A stretch of DNA of 64,000 nt from Qipengyuania oceanensis (GTDB lineage: Bacteria > Pseudomonadota > Alphaproteobacteria > Sphingomonadales > Sphingomonadaceae): the NCBI RefSeq assembly GCF_009827535.1, contig NZ_WTYN01000001.1, positions 744,001-808,000 of the forward strand, given 5' to 3'. Each line of letters starts with the position of its first letter. Position 1 is the stretch's first letter. The translations under genes were made by a program, and so were the position numbers. Below the pieces are notes generated by a model. That model saw only the letters and a program-made list of their open reading frames with translations, was not told where the DNA came from and searched no databases. Of this stretch, positions 36,145 to 44,146 are shown piece after piece.

Positions 36145-36843
36145 CTAGAGCGCCGCGTCCGCCCCGAAGACGCCGATGATCAGAGGGTCGTTGGTAGCGC
36201 GCGGATTGCGCCTGATCTCGGACTCCTCGAAGCCGATCTCGCGCCAGATCGTGTTGTCGATATTGCCCGCAACGCGCGTGGCGATCGTGCCGACTTCGGT
36301 GCCGGTCACCGCGCCGAGCAATTGCCCGACCAGCGGATCGCTTGCCACCCGCATCGCGGTGCCGAGTTCGGGGACCATCGCCTCGACCAGGCTCATGCCC
36401 ATTTCCTGGCGCAGGAAACTTGTCGCAGCGGTCGGCCCGCCACGCACCAGGTCGATCGCGTTCTGCACGCCGATCACTCGCACGGTGTCGCGAACCAGCG
36501 GCGCGGCCCGTTCCGCACCGCGGTAGGCGACTTCGCCAAACGCGTCCTGCAATCGGTCCTTGAACAACGCGGACGTCAGGATTCGCGACAGGATGTCTCC
36601 CCGCGTGCCGAGAAAGTTGCCGAGGCCCAGCGAGGCGACCTGGTCGTCCCAGAAGCCCCCACCGCTCAACATCCGGGCAAAGGCCCGGTCGCTCGACAGG
36701 AACAGCAGCCGCTGGATCGCATCCGTCAGGCCGTAGCCACCCAACCCGCCGGCACAGCCGCCCAGCGACAGCACCACGCCGCCCGCGCCGATCCCGGCCA
36801 GAAAGCTGCGGCGCGTCGGGACACTTTTCATCAAATCGGACAT
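36145..36843 (-). CDS. DUF4197 protein with a lipoprotein/Tat-like signal
   Basis: 232 residues. The N-terminus TRRSFLAGIGAGGVVLSLGGC has both a twin-arginine pattern and a lipobox Cys, so it is exported and probably lipidated. The rest is helical and matches DUF4197 (LTDAIQRLLFLSSDRAFARM, then IDLVRGGPTAATSFLRQEMG). Function unknown. ATG 36843 (MSDLMKSVPTRRS) has GAGGAG upstream; ATG 36831 is possible. It is divergent from priA with 57 bases between starts. Confidence 0.85.
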   Translation of the reverse strand: MSDLMKSVPTRRSFLAGIGAGGVVLSLGGCAGGLGGYGLTDAIQRLLFLSSDRAFARMLSGGGFWDDQVASLGLGNFLGTRGDILSRILTSALFKDRLQDAFGEVAYRGAERAAPLVRDTVRVIGVQNAIDLVRGGPTAATSFLRQEMGMSLVEAMVPELGTAMRVASDPLVGQLLGAVTGTEVGTIATRVAGNIDNTIWREIGFEESEIRRNPRATNDPLIIGVFGADAAL

Positions 36844-36900
36844 TTCTCGTCTCCTCGCCTTGCCGCGCCCACACCGCGAGGCCCATATGAGGCGCACGCC

Positions 36901-39078
36901 ATGAACCGCGTTCGCCTCCTCGTCTTGAATGCCGCACTCGGCCCGCTCGACTATCGGGTTCCCGAAGGAACCCGGGTCATGCCCGGGCAGGTCGTCATCG
37001 CTCCGCTCGGGCCGCGCCAGGTCACCGGCATCGCCTGGGAGGAAGAACACCTCCCGAGCGAGCGGGTTCCGGATGCGAAACTGCGCCCGATTCTGGAGAT
37101 TCTGCCTGTCCCGCCGCTGAATGCCGCGTTGCGGCGGCTGATCGAATGGACGGCGGACTATTATTGTGCGCCGCTTGCCTCGGTCGCGCGGATGGCGTTG
37201 TCGAGCGGTGGCGCGCTCAAGGGCCCGGCGACGACCACCGAATATCGCCTGTCGGGCGGCTTGCCCGAACGCATGACCGCCCAGCGCGAGGCGGCGATGG
37301 AAGCGCTGGAAGGCGAGCAGGCGACGATCCGCGAACTGTCCGGCATCGCGGGCGTTTCCGAAGGCGTGCTGCGCGGCCTCGTAAACCAGGGCGTGCTGGA
37401 ACCGGTGGAGGTGGACATCGACCGTCCCTATCCCGCCGCCGATCCCGCCTTTGCAGAGCCGGACCTGTCGCCGGACCAGCAGGCAGTCGCCGACCGGCTG
37501 GTCAAGGCAGTCGAGGCGAGGGAATTCGCGCCGTTCCTGCTCGACGGAGTGACCGGATCGGGCAAGACCGAAACCTATTTCGAGCCGGTGGCCGCTGCGC
37601 TCCAGGCCGGGCGGCAGGTGCTCGTGCTGCTGCCCGAGATTGCGCTGACCGAAGCCTTCCTCAAGCGGTTCGAGGATCGTTTCGGTGTGCCGCCGGTGCT
37701 GTGGCATTCCTCGCTCAAGTCGACCGAGCGGCGGCGAGCCTGGCGCGCGATCGCCAACGGCCCCGCGCGCGGCGGCGCACAGGTCGTGGTCGGCGCGCGT
37801 TCTGCCCTGTTCCTGCCCTACGCCAACCTCGGGCTGATCGTGGTCGACGAGGCGCACGAGGTCAGCTTCAAGCAGGACGACGGGGTACGCTACAACGCCC
37901 GTGACGTGGCCGTGATGCGCGCCCATTTCGAGCGGATCCCGGTGGTTCTCGCCAGCGCGACCCCAGCGATCGAGAGCCTGCAAATGGCGCAGTCCGGCAC
38001 GTACGAGCGGCTGGAACTGGCGAGCCGCTACGGCGGGGCGGAACTGCCCGAGATCAGGACCGTCGACCTGACCGAGTACAAGCCGGGCCATGGCGCGTGG
38101 CTAGCCGAACCGCTGGTCGAGGCGATGGAAGAACGCCTGGAACGCGGCGAACAGGTGCTGCTGTTCCTCAACCGGCGCGGCTACGCCCCGCTGACTCTGT
38201 GTCGCAATTGCGGATACCGTTTCCAGTGCCCCAATTGCAGCGCATGGCTGGTGGAGCACCGGTTTTCCGCGCGGCTCGCCTGCCATCACTGCGGCCACGA
38301 AGTACCTTCGCCCGACACCTGCCCCGAATGCGGCGAGCCCGATTGTCTCGTCGCGTGCGGACCGGGCGTGGAGCGGATCGCGGACGAGGTCGCCGAACGC
38401 TTCCCCGAGGCGCGCACGGTGGTCGCCACCTCGGACACGCTGTCGAGCCCCGGACGCGCGGCCGAATTCGTCGCGCTGGTCGAGAGCGGGCTGGTCGATG
38501 TCATCGTCGGCACGCAACTGGTAACCAAGGGGTTCCATTTCCCCGAGCTGACGCTGGTCGGCGTGATCGATGCCGACCTCGGCCTGGAAGGCGGAGACCT
38601 GCGCGCAGCGGAGCGGACCTTCCAGCAGATCGCACAGGTCGCGGGCCGTGCCGGACGCGGTTCAAAGCCTGGCAAAGTGCTGCTCCAGACGCGTCATCCC
38701 AAAGCCCCCGTCATCGCGGCGCTGGCGAGCGGCGAGCGCGACGCGTTCTACGAAACCGAGACCGAGATGCGGCGCGACGCGGGCGCTCCGCCCTTCGGTC
38801 GCTGGGCGGCGATCATCATCTCATCCGAAGACGAGGCCGAAGCACGCGAAGCGGCCCGCAAGCTGGGCGATACCCGGCCCAACCTGCCAGACATGTCGAT
38901 CTTCGGTCCGGCGCCCGCCCCGCTCGCCCTGCTGCGGGGTCGCTACCGCTATCGCCTGCTGGTTAGCGCAAAGCGCAGTGTCGACCTGCAGGGGGCGATC
39001 CGTCGCTGGCTGGGCGGGATCAATCACCCGAACGGCGTTCGCGTCGGTATCGATATCGATCCCTACAGCTTCGTGTAG
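36901..39078 (+). CDS. priA: Primosomal protein N' (PriA helicase)
   Basis: 725 residues. PriA reloads the replisome at stalled forks. Visible: N-terminal DNA-binding domain (RVRLLVLNAALGPLDYRVPE), Walker A GVTGSGKTET near residue 220, VVDEAHEVSFKQDD Walker B, and the zinc-binding Cys cluster in CRNCGYRFQCPNC and CHHCG with TCPECGEP, followed by the helicase C-terminal QIAQVAGRAGRG. The long frame open upstream of ATG 36901 is not coding. Confidence 0.95.
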   Translation: MNRVRLLVLNAALGPLDYRVPEGTRVMPGQVVIAPLGPRQVTGIAWEEEHLPSERVPDAKLRPILEILPVPPLNAALRRLIEWTADYYCAPLASVARMALSSGGALKGPATTTEYRLSGGLPERMTAQREAAMEALEGEQATIRELSGIAGVSEGVLRGLVNQGVLEPVEVDIDRPYPAADPAFAEPDLSPDQQAVADRLVKAVEAREFAPFLLDGVTGSGKTETYFEPVAAALQAGRQVLVLLPEIALTEAFLKRFEDRFGVPPVLWHSSLKSTERRRAWRAIANGPARGGAQVVVGARSALFLPYANLGLIVVDEAHEVSFKQDDGVRYNARDVAVMRAHFERIPVVLASATPAIESLQMAQSGTYERLELASRYGGAELPEIRTVDLTEYKPGHGAWLAEPLVEAMEERLERGEQVLLFLNRRGYAPLTLCRNCGYRFQCPNCSAWLVEHRFSARLACHHCGHEVPSPDTCPECGEPDCLVACGPGVERIADEVAERFPEARTVVATSDTLSSPGRAAEFVALVESGLVDVIVGTQLVTKGFHFPELTLVGVIDADLGLEGGDLRAAERTFQQIAQVAGRAGRGSKPGKVLLQTRHPKAPVIAALASGERDAFYETETEMRRDAGAPPFGRWAAIIISSEDEAEAREAARKLGDTRPNLPDMSIFGPAPAPLALLRGRYRYRLLVSAKRSVDLQGAIRRWLGGINHPNGVRVGIDIDPYSFV

Positions 39079-39120
39079 GGTGACCGCCAAGGCAGACCGA
39101 ATCAGGGAGAAAATTACGCC

Positions 39121-39759
39121 ATGCTGACCGTCCACCACCTGCGCCTGTCGCAATCCGAACGCATCGTCTGGCTGTGCGAGGAACTGGGGCTCGACTACGA
39201 TCTCAAGCTCTACACGCGGCGATCGGACAACAACCTCGCGCCGGACGAATACAAGGCGCTGCACCCGATGGGCATCGCGCCTGTCATCACAGACGGCGAT
39301 TTCGTGTTGGGTGAAAGCGGAGCGATCATGGAATGGATCGTCGCGAAACACGCGCCTGACACCGAACTCGTCCCCGGGCCTGACCACCCCGATTTCGCCG
39401 ATCACCTGTTCTATTTCCACTGGGCCAACGCGACCTTCATGACCAATGGCATGATGGCGCTGGTTGCCGGCCGGATGGTGGAAGGCGGCGAGATGCCGCC
39501 CTTCGTCGCGGACCGCAACGCCAAGGGCTGGGCGATCGTGGAGAAGCGGCTCGGGGAAGCCGACTATTTCGGCGGATCGCAGCTGACCACGGCCGACATC
39601 ATGATGGGTTTCCAGCTGACCACCAGCCGGGCGATGAGCGGCATGGTGATCGAGGGAATGCCCAATCTGCAGGCTTATCTCAAGCGTATCGGCGAGCGCC
39701 CGGCATACCAGGCAGCCATGGCGAAAGCCGAGCCGGGAATGCCACCCAAGCTCGACTAG
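39121..39759 (+). CDS. Glutathione S-transferase family protein
   Basis: 212 residues. N-terminal thioredoxin-like GST domain (MLTVHHLRLSQSERIVWLCE, cis-Pro in GIAPVIT, the ESGAIMEWI glutathione-binding block) and an all-helical C-terminal domain. A Ser in the LSQSER position is a plausible catalytic residue. The substrate is not predictable. It stands 42 bases after priA. Confidence 0.9.
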   Translation: MLTVHHLRLSQSERIVWLCEELGLDYDLKLYTRRSDNNLAPDEYKALHPMGIAPVITDGDFVLGESGAIMEWIVAKHAPDTELVPGPDHPDFADHLFYFHWANATFMTNGMMALVAGRMVEGGEMPPFVADRNAKGWAIVEKRLGEADYFGGSQLTTADIMMGFQLTTSRAMSGMVIEGMPNLQAYLKRIGERPAYQAAMAKAEPGMPPKLD

Positions 39760-39856
39760 TTTCGCTTGATACCGGGCTAGCAAAGGTAGGCGGCGCGCCC
39801 CTCGCGCCCGCCTCCCGGCGCTCCATATGGGTGGCACACCAACAGGAGTTCCCCCA

Positions 39857-40453
39857 ATGCAGATCCTTCGCATCGACAGCGCCACCACCGGCGAACAGAG
39901 CGTTACCCGCAAGCTCACGCAGAAGCTGGTCGACCACTTCCGGCAGCAGAACCCGGACGCCACCGTGATCGAGCGCGACCTCGTTGCCGATCCGCTATCG
40001 CATATCGACGGCATCACCACTGCGGCCATCCGTACTCCGCCCGAAACGCACGAGGAAGCCGTAGCCGAAGCCTATCCGGAACAGCGCGCGGTGCTCGACG
40101 AATTCCTCGCCAGCGATGTCGTGATCGTCGGCGCGCCGATGTACAATTTTTCGATTCCCTCGCAGCTGAAGGCCTGGCTCGACCGGCTGGGCGTACCGGG
40201 CGTGACGTTCAAATATTCCGAGGCCGGACCCGAAGGGCTCGCCGGAGGCCGCAAGGTCGTGGTCGCTTCGGCGCGCGGCGGCACCTACGACAACGACCAG
40301 ATCGCCGAGAACCAGGAAAGCCTGCTCCAGACCTTCTTCGGTTTCATCGGGGTGGACGACCTGCACTTCGTCCGCGTGGAGAAGACGGGCTTCGGTCCCG
40401 ACGCAATCGCGGCAGGCCTGAAGGCCGCCGAGGAGAAAATCGCGGGGCTCTAG
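39857..40453 (+). CDS. azoR: FMN-dependent NADH:quinone oxidoreductase/azoreductase
   Basis: 198 residues, flavodoxin-like fold. The N-terminal strand MQILRIDSATTGEQSVTRKL, the FMN-binding block VIVGAPMYNFSIPSQLKAWLD and ASARGGTYDNDQ are typical of AzoR. It reduces quinones and azo dyes with NADH. AGGAG lies 8 bases upstream of ATG 39857. Confidence 0.93.
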   Translation: MQILRIDSATTGEQSVTRKLTQKLVDHFRQQNPDATVIERDLVADPLSHIDGITTAAIRTPPETHEEAVAEAYPEQRAVLDEFLASDVVIVGAPMYNFSIPSQLKAWLDRLGVPGVTFKYSEAGPEGLAGGRKVVVASARGGTYDNDQIAENQESLLQTFFGFIGVDDLHFVRVEKTGFGPDAIAAGLKAAEEKIAGL

Positions 40454-40487
40454 GGCACCTCGGGCGCGTCCGGGCATTGTTCGATCG

Positions 40488-42062
40488 ATGTCCGCCGCGC
40501 CCGAACACCCGATTCTGGTCCCCATACTCGGCGACCAGTTGACCCGCGACCTCGCTTCCATCCGGGGCCGCACGAAGGACGATACCGTCATCCTGATGAT
40601 GGAGGTCTGGGACGAGGCCACCTACGTCAAGCACCACAAGCAGAAGATCGCGCTGATCTTTTCCGCCATGCGCCACTTCGCAGCCGAATTGCGGGATGCG
40701 GGCTGGACGGTCGATTATGTCAAACTGACCGACGAGGACAATGCGGGCAGCTTCACCGGCGAAGTCGCCCGCGCGGTGGAACGGCACGATCCGCGCGCCA
40801 TCCACGTTGTCGAGGCGGGCGAGTGGCGGGTGCAGCAGGCGATCGAGGAATGGCCCGACAAGTTCGACTGCGAGGTCGAAATCCTGCCCGACGACCGCTT
40901 CATCGCCAGCATCGCTGAATTTCGCGACTGGGCCGAGGATCGCGATCACCTGACGATGGAGCATTTCTATCGCGAGATGCGCCGCAAGACTGGCCTCTTG
41001 ATGCGCGACGACGGCAAGCCGGAAGGCGGCGACTGGAACTACGACAGCGAGAACCGCAAGCCGCCCGGGGAAAAGATGGACGCCCCGCCCCGGCCCCTGT
41101 TCGAGCCCGACGGGATCACGCAGGAATGCATCGATCTGGTCGGGGAGCAATTCGGCGACCATTTCGGCAGTCTCGACAACTTCGGCTGGCCGGTGACGCG
41201 CGACGAGGCGGAAAAGGCCGCCGATGCCTTCTTCGCCGAACGGATCGAGAAATTCGGCCCCTACCAGGATGCGATGGTCTGCGGCGAGGACGACCTGTAC
41301 CATTCCATGCTGTCGACCAGCATCAACCTCGGCCTGCTCGACCCGCTCGAACTGTGCCGGCGTGCGGAACAGGCGTATCGGGATGGCAAGGCGCCGATCA
41401 ATTCGGTCGAGGGCTTTATCCGGCAGATCATCGGCTGGCGTGAATATGTCCGCGGGTTCTACTGGCACCAGATGCCGCATCTCCAGATTGCGAACGCGCT
41501 CAACGCGCAGCGCGGCCTGCCCGAGTTCTACTGGACCGCCGAGACCGAGATGGCCTGCCTTGCCGACTGCATCCGTTCGACCCGCGACAATGCCCATGCA
41601 CATCACATCCAGCGGTTGATGGTGCTCGGCAATTTCGCGCTGCTGGCGGGCATCAATCCGAGGGAAGTGCAGGACTGGTATCTTGTGGTCTACGCCGATG
41701 CCTACGAGTGGGTCGAATTGCCCAACGTAGCCGCGATGATCCTCTATGCCGATGGCGGAAAGCTGGCGACGAAGCCCTATGCGGCGAGCGGCAATTACAT
41801 CAACAAGATGAGCGATTACTGCAAGGGCTGCACCTATTCGCCGAGCAAGAAGACCGGCGAAGGGGCCTGCCCCTTCAACCCGCTCTACTGGCATTTCATG
41901 GACCGGCACCGCGAGCGGCTGGAGAAGAACCACCGCGTCGGGCGGGTCTATTCGACCTGGGACCGGATGGACGACGATCGCAAGCAGGAATATCTCGACA
42001 GTGCCGAGGCGTTCCTCGAGACGCTCAGCCCCGCAGACAGCAGCTGGGCACGCAGCGCCTGA
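40488..42062 (+). CDS. Iron-sulfur bacterial photolyase/cryptochrome, probable (6-4) photolyase
   Basis: 524 residues. It belongs to the FeS-BCP (CryPro/PhrB) branch. The four cluster Cys have the exact spacing of Agrobacterium PhrB: Cys 357, then 445, 448 and 461 (88, 3 and 13 residues apart; the last three within YCKGCTYSPSKKTGEGACPF). The N-terminal alpha/beta antenna domain (ILVPILGDQLTRDL) and the FAD-binding helical domain (NSVEGFIRQIIGWREYVRGF) are clear. These enzymes repair UV-induced (6-4) photoproducts using blue light. It lies near ada, another repair gene, but on the opposite strand. Confidence 0.93.
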   Translation: MSAAPEHPILVPILGDQLTRDLASIRGRTKDDTVILMMEVWDEATYVKHHKQKIALIFSAMRHFAAELRDAGWTVDYVKLTDEDNAGSFTGEVARAVERHDPRAIHVVEAGEWRVQQAIEEWPDKFDCEVEILPDDRFIASIAEFRDWAEDRDHLTMEHFYREMRRKTGLLMRDDGKPEGGDWNYDSENRKPPGEKMDAPPRPLFEPDGITQECIDLVGEQFGDHFGSLDNFGWPVTRDEAEKAADAFFAERIEKFGPYQDAMVCGEDDLYHSMLSTSINLGLLDPLELCRRAEQAYRDGKAPINSVEGFIRQIIGWREYVRGFYWHQMPHLQIANALNAQRGLPEFYWTAETEMACLADCIRSTRDNAHAHHIQRLMVLGNFALLAGINPREVQDWYLVVYADAYEWVELPNVAAMILYADGGKLATKPYAASGNYINKMSDYCKGCTYSPSKKTGEGACPFNPLYWHFMDRHRERLEKNHRVGRVYSTWDRMDDDRKQEYLDSAEAFLETLSPADSSWARSA

Positions 42063-42068
42063 CCGCCA

Positions 42069-42971
42069 TCAATAGGCGGTGATCGGTTCGCCCTTGCGGC
42101 TCCACATCGGGCGCACGATCTTTCCAGCCTTGCTCGCTTTCACCAGCATCCAGATGCCCGCGCTCGTCGCGACGACTAGTGCGAAGATCGTCGCCTCCAG
42201 CCCGAAACCTCCGCCGGCCAGCAGCGCCGGGCCTTCCAGTGTCGCCGCGATCGGGCCACTCGTCGGATTGCCGGACACCGGCACATCCCACAGCGCCTGG
42301 ACGACGTTCCACCCGGCATGCAGCCCGATGGCGAGCCAGAGCGAGCGCGTCAGGATATAGGCCGCGCCGAGCAGGATGCCCGCCTCGATCGCGATCGCCA
42401 TCGAACTGACCACGGTCGCGTTGTCGTTCCACGCATGGCCGAAGCCGAACAGCAGGGAGCTGACCGCGAGCGCGATCCACGTGCCGGTCATCTCTTCGAA
42501 CCAGCGAAAGACGATGCCGCGCATCAGCAGTTCTTCGAAGAACCCGGCATAGAGCCCGAATACGAAGATGATCTGCGCCCAGTCGGCGAAATTGTCCCCG
42601 CCCTGGATACGATAGACGCCGAACAGCGCGGCGAGCGCGACGCAGACCGAGATCAGCGCGGCCCCGCCAGCGAACCCCAGCCCCGATTCCCGCGCCAATC
42701 CGGCCAGCGGCAAGTCGTCGTGCTTCTTTCCTCCCAGATGCCGGATCACCAGCTTGTAGGCCGCGGTGAGCAGCGCCACGAGCAGGACCGTGCTCACGAT
42801 CATGCCGACGCTGGGCTCCAGGTTGGGGACCAGTAGCTGCATCTGCACGACGCCGACGAGGCCCGCGCACAGAATGACCACGAGGATCGCGAACAGCATC
42901 GCCGTCAGCGGAAATTCCCAGATCCTGAGCCAGATCGAGCGTTTGGGCTCCGTGGCTGCGTTCTCGGTCAT
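42069..42971 (-). CDS. CPBP-family intramembrane metalloprotease
   Basis: 300 residues with about seven or eight membrane helices. The CPBP/Abi (Rce1-like) motifs are EELLMRG (EExxxR), FGFGHAW (FxxxH) and GLHAGWN (HxxxN). Substrates of bacterial members are mostly unknown. ATG 42971 (MTENAATEPKRS) has GGAGAG upstream. It is downstream of ada on the same strand, 49 bases away. Confidence 0.9.
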   Translation of the reverse strand: MTENAATEPKRSIWLRIWEFPLTAMLFAILVVILCAGLVGVVQMQLLVPNLEPSVGMIVSTVLLVALLTAAYKLVIRHLGGKKHDDLPLAGLARESGLGFAGGAALISVCVALAALFGVYRIQGGDNFADWAQIIFVFGLYAGFFEELLMRGIVFRWFEEMTGTWIALAVSSLLFGFGHAWNDNATVVSSMAIAIEAGILLGAAYILTRSLWLAIGLHAGWNVVQALWDVPVSGNPTSGPIAATLEGPALLAGGGFGLEATIFALVVATSAGIWMLVKASKAGKIVRPMWSRKGEPITAY

Positions 42972-43020
42972 CGGCGTGCTCTCCTTCAACGGGCGAGAGC
43001 ACCCGATACGGCTCGCCAAG

Positions 43021-44064
43021 TCAATCGCCGCCCGCGCGTTCCCTGCGGAGAAGTTCGGTCTTGATCTCGGGGCCATAGGCATAGCCCCCCAGGCCGCCGT
43101 CGGCTGCGATCACCCGGTGACAGGGAATGAGCACGGCGATGTTGTTCGCGCCGTTCGCCCCGCCCACCGCGCGGCTGGCTTTTGCATTGCCGAGTGCGGC
43201 TGCAAGCTCGCCGTAGCTGCGCGTTTCGCCTGCCGGGATTTCGCGCAGCGCCTGCCACACCCGCTGCTGGAACGCCGTCCCCTTCACGTCGAGCGGGATG
43301 GTGTCGCCGGAACCGGGCCGTTCGACCGCCCGGGCGACCTCCTCGAACAGTCCGCGGAAATCCTCGCCTCCCTCGACGAGTTCCGCCTTGGGGAAGCGCG
43401 CGCTCAACTCCGCCTCGCCCTCCGCGAAGGAAAGGCAGCAAACGCCCTTCTGGGTGGCTGCGACGAGCATGGGTCCGAGCGACGTGTCGACCTGTGCCCA
43501 GTGAATGGTGCGGCCTGCCCCGCCGTTCTTCCAGTCGCTTGCCGTCATCCCGAGTTTTCCCTTCGTGTCGTCGTAAAAGCGCGACGCGCTGCCATAACCT
43601 GCATCGTATATCGCATCGGTCACGCTCCCGGCTCCGCCGAGCGAGCGGCGCGCGCGGGTTTCGCGCAGGGCCCTGGCGTAGACCGCAGGCGACAGGCCGG
43701 TCGCCCGGGTGAAGATCCGCTGGAAATGGCTCGGCGAATAGCCGGTAGTCTCCGCGAGATCGGCCAGCGGAACGGTAGTCTCTGCCCGCTTGATCATTGC
43801 GATCGCGTCGAGGACCGCCTGCTCGTCCCGCGCCACGTCGTCGGGCATGCACCTCTTGCACGCGCGCAGGCCCGCCAGTCTCGCCGCAGGCCCGTCAGGA
43901 AAGAAGCGCACGTTTGCGCGCGCCGGGTGCCGCGCCGCGCAACTGGGCCGACAGTAAATGCCGGTCGAAAGCACGCCGGTCACGAAGCGTCCGTCCCACG
44001 CGCGATCGCGCCGCAACACTGCCGCCCAGGCCTCTTCGGGATCGATATGTGCCGCGGCGCTCAT
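43021..44064 (-). CDS. ada: Bifunctional Ada: methyl-DNA repair and transcription activator
   Basis: 347 residues. The N-terminal zinc domain has Cys at 38, 42, 69 and 72, the same numbers as in E. coli Ada, where Cys 38 accepts methyl from phosphotriesters. An AraC-type HTH follows (about 85-175: TTGYSPSHFQRIFTRATGLS). The C-terminal O6-methylguanine methyltransferase has the active Cys 315 in IPCHRVIA and RAVGGANGANN. It should activate repair genes when methylated. ATG 44064 gives this numbering. It is divergent from a trypsin-like protease gene. Confidence 0.96.
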   Translation of the reverse strand: MSAAAHIDPEEAWAAVLRRDRAWDGRFVTGVLSTGIYCRPSCAARHPARANVRFFPDGPAARLAGLRACKRCMPDDVARDEQAVLDAIAMIKRAETTVPLADLAETTGYSPSHFQRIFTRATGLSPAVYARALRETRARRSLGGAGSVTDAIYDAGYGSASRFYDDTKGKLGMTASDWKNGGAGRTIHWAQVDTSLGPMLVAATQKGVCCLSFAEGEAELSARFPKAELVEGGEDFRGLFEEVARAVERPGSGDTIPLDVKGTAFQQRVWQALREIPAGETRSYGELAAALGNAKASRAVGGANGANNIAVLIPCHRVIAADGGLGGYAYGPEIKTELLRRERAGGD

Positions 44065-44108
44065 GCCCGTCCGTCTAGCCGCATCAACACCTTCGCGCAT
44101 CCCGATGC

Positions 44109-44138
44109 TTGCGGTCAAAAGCCCTTCCCGCGTAAATC
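44109..44138 (+). promoter_or_regulatory. Candidate promoter of the trypsin-like protease gene
   Basis: TTGCGG (44109-44114), 18-base spacer, TAAATC (44133-44138). The -10 box ends 8 bases before ATG 44147, so the message would be leaderless or nearly so, like mgtE. Confidence 0.3.
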
Positions 44139-44146
44139 GACGACCA

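Noticed and set aside
36082-36900. 273-codon N-terminal extension of PriA
   Set aside because: It lies opposite the DUF4197 gene, has no similarity to PriA, and ATG 36901 gives the normal start and length.
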